Below, piece after piece: positions 33,877-44,897 of a stretch of 64,000 nt of DNA; the first letter of the stretch is position 1; every line of letters starts with the position of its first letter. The stretch is from NCBI GenBank assembly GCA_024114885.1, contig CP099421.1, positions 806,001 to 870,000 on the forward strand, in the 5' to 3' direction. The stretch is from Septoria linicola. Lineage: Eukaryota > Ascomycota > Dothideomycetes > Mycosphaerellales > Mycosphaerellaceae. A program made the translations under genes and the position numbers. Below the pieces are notes generated by a model. That model made no database searches and was not told where the DNA came from. It was given only the letters and a program-made list of their open reading frames with translations.

Positions 33877-35367
33877 GATGGTCTGCTTTATTCCGGTCAA
33901 GAAGACAGTAATGCCTGTGCAGCTCGTCTTGCGACCAGCGCTCGACAGCGCTTTCAAGCACAACAACGGCGCCTTCGAGGAGGGAGCCCCAGAGGTATTT
34001 CTGTCAGAAAACAGCTACGATCGGCAAAGTGGGGCAGATCGTCGCAAGGCAGAAATAAGGCTGCAACTTTTTCGAATGATCGGGTGTGAGCAAATCGCGA
34101 CCGGAGTTGGGCACGGCGAGTGCACCCATAATATACACGCGAGCAAGGATTTGACCCCTGTCTTGACCGACACGCTAGTCCGCACGTGTTTAAGCTCGCC
34201 AACAACATCAACACTATCAAACAGCTTCAAAGATGTTTATGAACATCCATTATATCATTAAGCACCTGCTCGAGGGTCAGACAAGTATAGGAGTTGAACG
34301 CAAGACTTTGTTGTCTCTCACAACGTAGCACATCTGATGGTTGGGAAGGGTTGCTACCTGGTCGCGATAAGCAAGAGGCCACCGGTCAACAACGCGCAAA
34401 ACAAAGGGACCCGAAAGAAACGTGCCTGAAAGTTTCCATGCTGACCACGTGTCGGCCATCAGCTCTTCTTAAGGCCCACAGAGCTTGAGGGCCAGATTGA
34501 TGCATATTCTCAGTGGTTTGCGGCTCGGACATTGGAGCCTGGCGATTCCAGCGCCTTCGAATAGCCAGCGCACAGTTTGGAGAGTGTAATCGTCCAGACA
34601 AGTCATTCCTCCGAGTCGATGATATGCAGCATCGAAGGACTTGACGCGAGCACTGAGTCTCTGCAAGAGTTGTGTCGCTGAATGCTAGCACATTATCGCC
34701 TCGCCTCAAATGAGCAAGACTTAGATTTGCTAGACTGCTTGCCAGGTCCTCCAACGTGCTATACAATGCGAACATTGATCACGCGAGAGTAGTCAGCTCG
34801 AGCCAGCCTAGGGTTAATCGTCGTGAAATTGCGCTGCAACGTAGCGCTCGCATAGCATTACATTACAGGTTCTCGCAAGTCGAGCATTCTATCCGGGACA
34901 CCGATCACTCGACCTTGGGATCAAACAGGTTATCAGATTCTTGGTATGTCGAAGCCCAATCCCAAAATTCTTGTTTCCTGAAGCGGCTCTTGCAATTTTG
35001 CCGAAATAGAGTTCTGCAGCACATGGCAGAAAGCAAGCTCCGAGCTCGACTTTCGCTAACCACATTCTTCACAATAGTCTTGGTAGACAGCAGTGTACAT
35101 CCTGAAACACGTTGCACAGAAAGTGCTGCTTCGCCACGAGTTGCTTTACGAACGTCATAAGCTATGACGTAGAAAGGTGGACAGCTTGCTGTTCGCGGCG
35201 ACGATCAGTAGAACAGATACATATAACGAGCTCAGGCGGCACAGCTGCAATGTTAGACAAATTGAAAACACAAACTAACTCATAACATCAGACTTGAAAT
35301 TGTCAGTCGCCCAAAGCTAGCCTCGCACCTCAGCACTGACCAGTACCAGACCAAGAAAACCACAATC
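33877..35367. other. Gene-poor gap, 1.5 kb
   Basis: Between divergent NC2 alpha and the LEA-like gene. No supported gene; short frames on both strands lack motifs. Some AT-rich stretches near 34200-34260 and 35270-35360 may be promoter sequence. Confidence 0.4.
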
Positions 35368-35692
35368 ATGCCGATCGGAGAGTCAAACAACAGCGGCGTC
35401 GAGGGCGCAGCCAAAGGCGTCACTTCTACTCTCGGTAACTTGACCGGCGGAGTCTTGAAGACTGCTGGTGGCCTTGTCGGTACAGCAGGAGAAGGTCTTG
35501 GCAACACAATCAACAGTGAGTTGAGCACGATCGATTTGGCGATGTTGAACACTAACGAGCCTTGACTCCGTAGATACCACCGGTACCAAAGCTGTCGGCG
35601 ATGGATTGAAGGGCGTCACTGGTGGTGTTAAGGACGGTGCTGACTCTGTTGGCAAGGGCGCTGAGAATGCTGGACAGTGGAAGACTTCGTAG
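35368..35692 (+). CDS. Small Gly/Thr-rich LEA-like protein, 88 aa
   Basis: Exons 35368-35515 and 35574-35692; a 58-nt GT-AG intron with an ACTAACG branch-like site. The protein is built of loose repeats with the pattern GVTxxLGNLTGGVLKTAGGLVG and KAVGDGLKGVTGGVKDGADSVGKGAENAG, rich in Gly, Ala, Val, Thr and Lys, with no Cys. Spaced charged and hydrophobic residues suggest an amphipathic helix on drying, as in LEA/hydrophilin-like stress proteins and some conidiation-associated small proteins. The role is inferred from composition only. The gene ends 115 bp from the end of the sulfatase pseudogene, convergent. Confidence 0.8.
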
Positions 35693-36530
35693 ATGGGCTG
35701 ACGTGTTAAGGATGTCCGGTGTTGACAGATTGTACCTCACGACAACGATGATGCTATACCCTTATGATGCTCACGATAGTGAAGGCTAGAGTTAGCTTTC
35801 AATATGATCAATGATTGACAGCATGTCTCTTCGCCTCTTTCAATCTATTCGAGATCAGTCCACTACTGCCCTCACCATCTTTATCTGACTGTCTTATCGC
35901 GCCGGCGTCATGCACCCATATGTCTCCAATATCAAGCATCTTCCTCTCCAGCTTGTCAGTCATGGTTCTACGCACATTGGCATACTCAGCCTTGTTGTAG
36001 ACGTTGAAAAGCTCGAAGGGTTCTTCTTGCGTGTCGAATAGTTCCCACTGCTGTTCTTCTCCGCCTCCAGAAGTGCCGGTAAGGTTGAAACCTTCGTTGT
36101 ACCTGGTGAGATCATGTAAGTCAGTCAAGGCCGCCATGTGAGTGCGGGTAGCACAAAATGACCTGTCGGAAATCGAACATACCAGTAGATAAGCTTGTAC
36201 CTCTTATCTCTCACTCCACAATGCGCATACGCATTGTGAATAGCATCTCTGTGCATCCAATATCGATGATACGCCAGCTGATCCCAAGGTTCAGGCGTTT
36301 GACCTTGGAGACTCTTGCGGAACGACTTGCCTTGCATGTAGCTTGGAGTGGGTAGGCCAGCAACGTCAAGCATGGTGGCCGCGAAGTCGACATTCTGCAC
36401 AATGTCCTTGACCACAGTCCCGGGCGCAATTTCTTGAGGATAGCGAGCAAGAAGCGACATTTGGAAGGAGTCTTCGTAGATGAACCGTTTGTCGAACCAG
36501 CCGTGATCGCCGGGGGAACATTCCTTGGTC

Positions 36531-36586
36531 CTGAGGGGGGAGAGCGAAATTAGCGGTAGGTGACGAATTGGATGAATTCGACTTAC
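36531..36586 (-). other. Intron of the sulfatase pseudogene
   Basis: GTAAGT donor and CTCAG acceptor, 56 nt. It has no stop in one frame, so the extra C downstream makes the unspliced sequence readable; the spliced frame is broken. Confidence 0.7.
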
Positions 36587-37022
36587 CGATGTGTACATGA
36601 CCAGGGTGTCGTTGACGAGCCCTGCTTTATCGAGCCAGTGGAGGACACGACCAACGTTGTCGTCAACGGATTGCACTACTCGCAAATAGCGCTGCATGTA
36701 GCGCTGGAATTTCAACTCTGCTAGCTGCTTCTGTGTCTCAAATCTGAACAGCTCGCCGGTACCTGCGTCAGTCAATGTCAAATTGACAGGGTTGTCTGTA
36801 TTTGGGACTTTGCGCTCGAGAGACACTCCAGGATAGAAGAGATCGCCGACTTCGTGGCCGCCTTGTGGTCGCACGAGACCAAGATCGAAGTAAGTCAAAT
36901 CATCAGCCACGCGCATCTCGGCTTTCCGAGCAGCGTTTGCTCGATTCTTGTAGTCGTCCGTGAAAGTGTCTGGCAGCTTAATTGGATCGTTGTAAAGGTC
37001 TTTGTATTTCGGATGCCACTCC

Positions 37023-37038
37023 CAGCTCCGCAGCTCCG
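37023..37038. repeat. 8-bp tandem duplication inside the sulfatase pseudogene
   Basis: CAGCTCCG occurs twice back to back on the plus strand. Removing one unit restores the sulfatase frame across HRSWEWHP, so the duplication is the frameshift lesion. Confidence 0.85.
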
Positions 37039-37428
37039 GTGAGGTGCCTTTTGGTGATACATCAGGAAGAATGGCTGAGACTTGTTACGTTCTTCAAGCC
37101 AGTCAAGAGCGTAATCCGTCACAATGTCGACAGCATAGCCGGTTTTGGTGACTTCGTTGCCGTTTTCGATGAAGTCAGGGTTCCAGTAGTCACCTTGACC
37201 CGGAACGACAGACCAGTAATCAAAGCCGGTAGGCTAATGCTCACTGCCTTCTCCCAAGTGCTATTTGCCGATTATAGCCGTCTGATAGCCAGCCACTTTC
37301 ATGGACTTTGCGACGTTTGGTAGGCGATTGTTGATCTTATCGTTTAGGGTGAAAACCCTATTAGCATGACTTCACAAATATCAGCTTTTCTTAGCTAGTT
37401 AACGGTCGCCATTGTCAAGTATGTAGAC

Positions 37429-37436
37429 TAACGTAT
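37429..37436. repeat. Left copy of the hAT target-site duplication
   Basis: TAACGTAT here and TTACGTAT at 44890-44897 flank the hAT block and match at 7 of 8 positions. In sulfatase sense the word spans the exon end and the GTAAG donor of an intron. Confidence 0.65.
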
Positions 37437-37439
37437 ATA

Positions 37440-37565
37440 GACTAGTCGCCAAGCAAGTAGGATTCACTTGTTTGCAAGCCTTACGGCAAGTAAGTAAGTA
37501 AGTAGAGCGCCTGGCTATTACGTAAGCAAGGCAAGTAAGTAAGTAAATAGATAGCAAGTAACTTA
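37440..37565. repeat. Left subterminal CAAGTAAG repeats of the hAT element
   Basis: Many CAAGTA/CAAGTAAGTAAG words and their complements, including two runs of AAGTAAGTAAGTA. The same words are clustered at the other end (44755-44880). hAT transposases bind such repeats; this is inference from the family. Confidence 0.7.
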
Positions 37566-37999
37566 CAAGCCTTGTAGTACGTTATCCTTCTTCGAATAAG
37601 GGTAGTAGAATTACGGTAATTGTTTCGTACGACAGCGTTAGAGCGTTTATTATACTATTCTCCGCTGTTTAATAGTATTAAGATATACGCTATAGGTATA
37701 TAGGATAGTATAGCTAGGCTATTATAAGTGTCTAGTCTACTACGCGCGTATTAATAGTAAGGGTATTAGTTATACTCTATATACTAGATCGTAATAATAA
37801 GATATAGAGATCGTTAAAGAAGTAGCTAAAGCCGTATAGATTAATTAGCTCGGCTAACTTAACCGAGCTCGCTTATATACGCTTAATATTAAATCTAATA
37901 GCTTTAGACCCTAGATTCCTTATAATCTATAGTCGTAATTATAGTATTATTACTAGTATATTAAATAATATTACTAAAATATATTAGATAGATATTCTA

Positions 38000-38004
38000 A
38001 GTAG
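38000..38004. repeat. Left target-site duplication (AGTAG) of the nested Copia element
   Basis: AGTAG directly precedes the left LTR; the same five bases directly follow the right LTR at 41775-41779. Five bases is the normal duplication length for Copia integrases. Confidence 0.85.
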
Positions 38005-38282
38005 TGTTAAAAGTGGAGGGCGTTTGTAGATACTATATAATGTTAAGGAGGGTATAGCGTAGTAAAGAAGAATAGGGGATTAATCTTGAACTGACTTATA
38101 TATATAGTATAGTAGTAATATACTAGGAACTAAATACAAAGTTGATTAAGTTAGTTATCTAAGAAGAGAAGAAAGAGAAGCAAGATATACCTCTTGCCAA
38201 GCCTTAGGTAGATGCCTCAGGCATCCAGAACCATGCTTAGAAGTCTATATCTAGACTAACTATCTAGGATATATTCTTAACA
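38005..38282 (-). repeat. Copia 3' LTR (left copy)
   Basis: 278 bp, starting TGTTAAAAGTGG on the plus strand and ending CTTAACA. Aligns end to end with 41497-41774 and 62538-62815 without gaps. Confidence 0.9.
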
Positions 38283-41200
38283 CTCCTACTCATACTATAT
38301 AGTCAGATCTTTTAATAGATCATCTATAGTACTCAAATACTAGTCCTAATCTTGATTAGTTATTAAGTACTTGCTTTTTAGACTAATAACTAGACAGTAC
38401 TAACTATTAATCTAACAAACTTTCTATACTACTATCTTCTATAAAAAGGCAAAAGAAATGCCTTCTATAAGATCTTCCTCCTCTCTTATATAGGAGTAGA
38501 TTATTTAGGACATAGACTATCTAGTAAGTTACCTCTGTCCTTTCTTATAGCTAATTCTAATAGCTCTCTAGATTCCTTATAGCCTAGTCCCCTACTTAGT
38601 TATATTCTATATAGCTTCTTAGTTCCCTAATAGTCTTTAGGGTATACTATTCTTAGCTATAGGGATCTTATATTAAGCTAGGGAGTAGAGTAACTATATA
38701 CTAGTAGAGGAGATAATAGCTACTATAGAGGAGGTCTTTAATATTAACTAGTACTTAGCCTCAGGAGGTGTCTAGTTCAGCTAGGTGCTATATAGTAATA
38801 TTATAGTTAGTAATAGGTCTAATATTAGTAAAAGCATTTAGGACTTTATAAAGTCTAACTAAAAAGGAGTTAAGTAACTAAAATCTTTCTTTTAGACTCC
38901 TCTTAGTTCAACTCCAAGGCTTGGAGTTATCTTTTATATATCTCTTATATAAGGTAGAGCTGCCTTATAAACTCCTAAAACTATAGTCTATTCTTTGGCT
39001 TAGTAAGACTATCTACTACTATCTCTTTTATATTTATATATTCTATAGAGATAAGTCTGTTCTACTAGAGCTTTCTTATAGTATTGTATAAGATATCAAT
39101 GTGTTTAGACTTGTTATAAATATATAAGTCCTTAACTAGAGTAAGGGTAGCTTAGTTATTACCTTTTAGCTAAATTAGCCTGATTCTAGTAATAGTTTCC
39201 TAGTTACTAAGGATCCTTAGTTAGTAAGAACATTCTCCTACTAACTCTAGGTATCCAAGCTCTCTTAAAAGAGTACTAAGGAACTATAACTGTTTTACAT
39301 ATATACCTATAGCTATATATTTAGCTTCTATTATAGATATAGCTATAGATTTCTACTTGCCTATTATATAGATCCTATACTTATACTCTTCCTAGTTAGG
39401 AATTAGAATTCTTTCCTTTAGGTTAGTAACTTTATAAAGGTTTAAGAGTAACCCTCTTCTAAAGTATACAAATCTTCTATACTATAGCTCCTACTGTTTT
39501 AGATCCTTCTCTAATAGGGCAGTATAGGCATTGTTAACCTCTATAGGATTATATAGTAAGTAATATAACTTTTCCTATAAGAGAGGTAATATCTTACTAA
39601 TAAATGGAACACCTCTAACTAGCTTGGTCTTTACAACTATTTAGCTATCTAGGGAGGTAAGAGTGAAATTAGGCTTCTAGACTCTAAATTGCTTACTAAA
39701 CTAATCCTATAATATAAGATTTACTCTAAGATTAGGAACAAATAGTACCTTATTAAGTAGAACTTCTCCTCCTAAGATTCCCTTTATCTATACTAGTCTA
39801 GAGTAGGTTATATAGAGGTATCCTCCTCCTACCTTAATCTATACTTTCTTCCTTAGTAGCTTTACTAATCTAAAGAAGGATAGTTAGTTAGTTATATAGG
39901 ATAAGGTATAGGAATCTAAGAGCTATTCTTAGGGTAACAACTTGCCTTTAGCCTTAATTATAGAATAGGCCAACTTATCTTAGTTATTATCTTCTAATAG
40001 GGAATTATTATTGCTTCTAGAACTAGAGTAAGTTCTAGAATCAGAACTAGAACTAGACTCCTAGGCTAAAAATCCTTTCTTTAAAAGCTTTCTAGACTTT
40101 TCTATCCTTTAAAGCTACTTGCCTATTTTCTAGATAACCTTCTTTAGCTTATTATATAATAATAACTTATAGACAGCTTTCTTAATATATCTAGCATTCC
40201 TTAGTAAAGGAGATCTTCTAACCTTCCTTCTAAGGAATAATCCCTAAGGGTCCTTCTAGTTCTTAGTACTGTTTCTCTACTAGGACAGTTTCTTAGTAGT
40301 AGGGAGGTTAGGACAATCCTTCAACTAGTGCTTCCCTTTCTTATAGAGCTAGTATATTAGTAAGGACTTTCCTTAGTAGAGCTGCCTAGAATAGAATGTA
40401 GCTAGACCTATGTCTATCTTATCTAGATTGTCTCTTACCTCTTAGGACTCAAGTAGAAGGAGAACAGTGTCTATATCTAAGGATAGTTAGGTTATAATAG
40501 TATCCTTAGCTACTTAGTATAATGTAGGTAGGGACTATAGGAGATATTTCAGCCTTTTCTCTTAGCTCTAGTAGTAGGCTTCCTAAGAATCAATCTTAGT
40601 AATTCTCTTACCTAGGCCTCTAAGGTGTCTCTATGCTTCCCTAATTGTCTTATTAGGTAATATCCTAAATATAATAAACTGCTTAATTAGACCTATAGTA
40701 TAGAACTTTAGGACTCTATTATACTTGTTCTAGAGAATCACCTATATCTTAGCTACTAGTGTAGTAATATACTATGTCTCTAGCTCTATCTTATTATCTT
40801 TACTAATACTATATCTAATACTGAACCTATATACTATATTGTCTTTTAAGAAGTATTAATTCTAAGTAACATATATCTAAAGACTAGTGTCCTACTAAAC
40901 TATGTATAGGTTCCCTCTAATAATCAGTTAGCTAATTACCTAGAACTAGTCCTTTCCTTCTAGCTTATCTGTCTATAGCTTAAACTATCTCTTCTAGTTA
41001 GTTCTGTCCAGGATTAGAATCCTTTAGCTCTTCTTGTCCTCTTAGTCTATTATAGAAATAGGTAAATAGAATAAATAATTAGTAGAATACTTTAGACTAG
41101 CTAAGGATTCTAGAGAAGGGTAATTTCTTATAGTAGAGAGACTAGCTCTAAGGGACAGGGATTCCTCGTATTTAGGAAATTACTAAGACTTAGATCTTTC

Positions 41201-41481
41201 TCTCTTAGTAGAGTTTCTATTACTAGGTAGTAGGAAGGCCAAGTAGCCTCTTCTAACTCTAGTGATGCTAGGTACAATAGTAGAGAACTAGGTAGGTATT
41301 AACAAAGTAGAAACATACTACTGTCTTATAGAGATCTTTACTAACTTATATACTACTAGGTACAAACTAGCTTCGTTAGTAATACAGTTAGGGAAACTTC
41401 TAGGCCCTAAATGTTTTCTATAAACTATAAGGGATATAAGTAACCTGTACTAACATAGGTTGCTCCTATTTAGTGCACAAA

Positions 41482-41496
41482 CTCGGGCTTATAACC
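41482..41496 (-). promoter_or_regulatory. Copia primer-binding site, initiator-tRNA half-molecule type
   Basis: Minus strand GGTTATAAGCCCGAG directly follows the 5' LTR. It is complementary to the anticodon arm of initiator tRNA-Met (CTCGGGCTCATAACC) except for one base that fits a G-to-A RIP change. Priming from the anticodon half of initiator tRNA is known for Drosophila copia and yeast Ty5. Confidence 0.7.
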
Positions 41497-41774
41497 TATT
41501 AAAAGTGGAGGGCGTTTGTAGATACTATACAATGTTAAGGAGGGTATAGCGTAGTAAAGAAGAATAGGGGATCAATCTTGAACTGACTTATACACACAGT
41601 ATAGTAGCAATATGCTAGGAACTAAATACAAAGTTGATTAAGTTAGTTATCTAAGAAGAGAAGAAAGAGAAGTAAGATATACCTCTTACTAAGCCTTAGG
41701 TAGATGCCTTAGGCATCTAGAACTATACTCAGAAGTCTATATCTAGACTAACTATCTAGGATGCATTCTTAACA
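41497..41774 (-). repeat. Copia 5' LTR (right copy)
   Basis: 278 bp. Differs from the left copy at about 18 positions by eye, all of them C/T or G/A transitions, with no gap. Followed by the AGTAG duplication. Confidence 0.9.
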
Positions 41775-41779
41775 AGTAG
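41775..41779. repeat. Right target-site duplication (AGTAG) of the nested Copia element
   Basis: Matches 38000-38004. Confidence 0.85.
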
Positions 41780-44754
41780 TATAAAATAGAGCTTAGATAG
41801 TTAGTAAAATTTCTATATAAAAATATCTCTAGATTTATATAGTCCTAGCTCTAAGATTTTAAGCTCGTATTTCTATTATATTTTAATATTAATAGACTAT
41901 TACTTTCTAGCGTACTAAGAATCTGCCTCTAATATTATAGATATACGACTATATAGCCTTAAAATAACGTAGATAACTAAACTAGCTACGGCGATTTTAA
42001 TAGGAAAAAGTATACGTACTAAAACGCGTATTCTATAGTATAGTTAGTATTAGAAACAGGTTTAGTTCGGTCTTAGGGTTATAAGTTATTAGCTTATAAA
42101 GATACGGATATACTAACTAAGAGCGACAATCTTATCTTTAAATACTAGCGTATTTATAATAACGCTATTATAGAGCTTAGTATAGACACGGAATTAGTAT
42201 TAGACCTATCTTTAGTAATTAGAACAGACCTAGAGTCTATACTATTAGAATTAGCTACGTAGGTAGATAATAACGCGTCTCTATAAGCTTCGTAGCCTAT
42301 ACTCTTTTAGCGCCTTACGAAGCGTAAACACGATAATAATACCGAATTACTTAACTAACTAGACTTCTAACGACTACCTATATACTTATAGCTACTAGAC
42401 GATACTTAGATAACTTTATAGGTCTTTACGTATAGCTAGCGGCTATAAAATACGTAGAAGAAGGTAGTTTAGGTATATAAAATCTACTACTCTTAAAAGG
42501 CGTAGTTACGTAGTAAATAGGCTAGTATCTACGACGTAGATAAATTAACCTTATCGGTAGGAGTATATTTAAGACAAATATATAGTATATATAAGGAAGG
42601 TAAGGAGCTAGTCTACTAGAAACACCTTCTAGTAAGCGGTATAAGCTAATAGATAGGCACGTTACGCCTTAGAGTATTAATAATAATATAGCTATTAAAT
42701 TCGATATAGACGACTTTCTTACGTTACTATATATATAGCTAATTATAGATAATATTGCCTTCCGTAAGTACGATTTACTAGCCTTTAGAGCGCTCCTATC
42801 CTATCTCTAACCTTGTTACTACCGATTTATTCCTTTATACTAAACTACGAGCTCTAAGATAGTATTAGTATTTAATAAATAACTCGGCTATATTATAGAG
42901 GAGTTAGTAGCCGCTATTACGAGGATTAGCTTCTTATTCGACCTATAGACGTCTAAAAACAAACTAGTATTACTTAGTATTATTATATACTTTATCTCTA
43001 TAGAAGGTTAACTAAGGATAATATTACTAGATCTACTAAGGTAGAAGGGCCGTTATACTAGCCGCAATATTATAGAGACTATAGTAGAGGTAATAGTATA
43101 CTATAACCTATATAATAAAGTTAGTTACTTTATCTCTAATAACGCTAGTAATAACCCTAAGGTAATTAAGTACCTTACGTAGGAATACGGCTTCGATAAA
43201 CACTAGAATTAGCTACGCTATATAGGCTATATATTCAACCTCGTTAGATAGGCTACGCTAACTAGTAAAGATCTAGAAGTACTTAAATCTAAAGCTATTA
43301 ATATAGCTACTAATAGACTAACGTTTAAGGATATAATACTACTATATTAGCGTCGCTATAGACTAATTAGTAAGCTTTATAACACGCTCTATTATCTTGA
43401 TCGTTTACTATAGGTATAGGAGGAGGTAGAACGACTATAGCTTACTAAGGTAGCTCTATTTAAGATAGAGGGCGACAAGGATATATATCGTCTATTATAC
43501 GACGTATATACGCGCTAGTACTCGTTCGACGACAGCTCTAAGCGTATATTAAAGCTTAGAGCCGCTATTAATAAGTACTACGAATAAGAGGTAGATAAGT
43601 AGTATATAGCTATATAGAAGTAGACTAAGAAATACTCTAATAGGTACTATATAAAGCTAGAGCCTTCTATCGTCTATAATTAATTAATAGACGACGATTA
43701 GTATATAATTAAGTAGTATCGCGAGATCCTCCAGCTATTAAAGATAGTAATAAAGATACTATAAAGTACTAGCGGTAGTAAGTTTAGTACTATTTAGTAA
43801 GTACTACTAGTAATAGAGGTACTAATAAGTTACTTTAAAGCGCTTATTATCTAGTATCTAATCGATAATAACCTCTAACTACTAAAGCGTAAATAGCGTG
43901 TCGATAGCGAATAATAATAATAACTATATACTAAAGCCGATATACGGAACGACCTATCTAACTAACTTACTATATAATAGTACTTCCGCGCTAGTATTAA
44001 GCTTAGTTAGACTAAGTATAACGATTACTTTACTTAGATAGACGAAACGCCTATTTACGTAGCTATAGTAGTACTCTATCCGAATATAAAATAGCGATTT
44101 ATTAAGAAACTAGATAAATAATAACGATAGGCTAGTAACGATAAAGATTAGATCGTAAGGACTAAGGCTACTATCTAACGGCTATAGAATATATATAAAG
44201 ATAAGTATAGAAGGCCTCCTACGTCGATAGTCGGTCTACGCGCTCCTAGTATAGCCGCTCGCTACGTTATCTACTCGCTTATAATTAATAACGATAGTAA
44301 TAGCGATAGCGATAATAATACGGCTATAGACGAGTATATATAGTACTATAGTAAGAAGCGGAAGAAGGTAGTTAAACTTAATATAAGCTAGTTACTAATA
44401 CCTTACTAGATTAAAAAGAGACGATAATAGCTAAGCCTAGTATAAATAGCGTTAGATATATATACCTGTCCGGTAATAAGTAACGAGCCTAAGCGACAAT
44501 TTAGCGTTACTAGCGACGTGTTATAACTACGTAGACGATAGTTATATAGTGAAACTATACGATATTTAGTTACTCTAAAGTTATAGATAAATAGTAGTTT
44601 TATTATACTAACTAGTACGCTATTTAGGCGCATTACGTAGCTAATAATACCTACGGCAATAATAGTAATAGTAGATAGCACTAATACGGTTAAGATAGAC
44701 TAGTATTTACTACTATTCGATATCGTAATATACTACCGCTTATAGCTAGCGTCA

Positions 44755-44880
44755 CCGAGCAAGTAAGCCTTGTATAAGTGAGTAGAGAGCGTCTTATTCA
44801 CTTGACAAGTAAGTAGCGAGAGTACTAAATGGCAAGTAAGCAAGTGAAGTTATCTCTACTTGCGTTACTTACTTGTGGAC
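44755..44880. repeat. Right subterminal CAAGTAAG repeats of the hAT element
   Basis: Cluster of CAAGTAAG, CACTTG and ACTTACTTG words, in both orientations, ending at the sharp change to normal base composition near 44885. Confidence 0.7.
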
Positions 44881-44889
44881 CAGTCTGAG

Positions 44890-44897
44890 TTACGTAT
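44890..44897. repeat. Right copy of the hAT target-site duplication
   Basis: TTACGTAT; see 37429-37436. Confidence 0.65.

Larger units (their letters stand above)
35808..37436 (-). pseudogene. Sulfatase pseudogene, 3' part (split by a transposon)
   Basis: Readable exons on the minus strand: 37369-36587, 36530-36183 and 36102-35808, with introns 36531-36586 and 36103-36182. The protein resembles type I sulfatases: VFTLNDK near the start, then GFDYWSVVPGQGDYWNPDF, FFLMYHQKAPHR, a DHGWFDKR block and a C-terminal WELFDTQEEPFELFNVY. Lesions: a TAG at 37261-37263 where the family has Trp in GKWH, and a TAG at 37234-37236, both fitting CpA-to-TpA change; an 8-bp tandem duplication at 37023-37038 that shifts the frame; and one extra C in a C5 run near 36511-36516 that shifts it again. 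The 5' exons, with the active site, lie 7.5 kb away at 44894-45141. The piece ends at the hAT border, within the remains of the intron 37370-37432. Confidence 0.88.
38005..41774 (-). mobile_element. Complete Copia LTR retrotransposon relic, 3770 bp, minus orientation
   Basis: Two 278-bp LTRs (38005-38282 and 41497-41774) bounded by TGTT...AACA, a primer-binding site next to the right LTR, and a target duplication on both sides define the whole element. In the minus frame a Copia RNase H region is readable at about 39040-39370 (SIAISTIEAKYIAIG, then SKHIDILYNTI, then VDSLTKP), so gag-pol runs right to left. A gag-like part is at about 40400-41100. Frames are broken by many TAG/TAA, so it is dead. 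At 3.8 kb it is short for a full Copia (about 5 kb), so part of pol is probably deleted. It is inserted in the hAT element. Confidence 0.88.
37437..44889 (+). mobile_element. RIP-degraded hAT DNA transposon, interrupted by a Copia element
   Basis: The transposase lies on the plus strand, right of the Copia insertion (about 41950-44600), and is full of TAG/TAA from RIP. Recognisable hAT landmarks: a YFISNNASNN block at about 43130-43175 (hAT catalytic domain), DETPIYVAIVVLYP at about 44040-44085, and the C-terminal dimerisation block RRRQLYSETIRYLVTLK near 44525-44580, preceded by PVISNEPKRQFS. Both ends carry many subterminal CAAGTAAG-type words. Proposed termini are inverted: left TAGACTAGTC (37438) and right GACCAGTCTG (ending 44887), which would be CAGACTGGTC before RIP. 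Without the Copia insert the element is about 3.7 kb. Clearly inactive. It sits within the sulfatase gene. Confidence 0.8.

Noticed and set aside
35808..36916. Two separate minus-strand genes
   Set aside because: They are exons of the one sulfatase pseudogene, joined over introns 36103-36182 and 36531-36586.
37437..44889. Starship-type giant element
   Set aside because: No DUF3435/tyrosine recombinase captain; the visible motifs are hAT and Copia.
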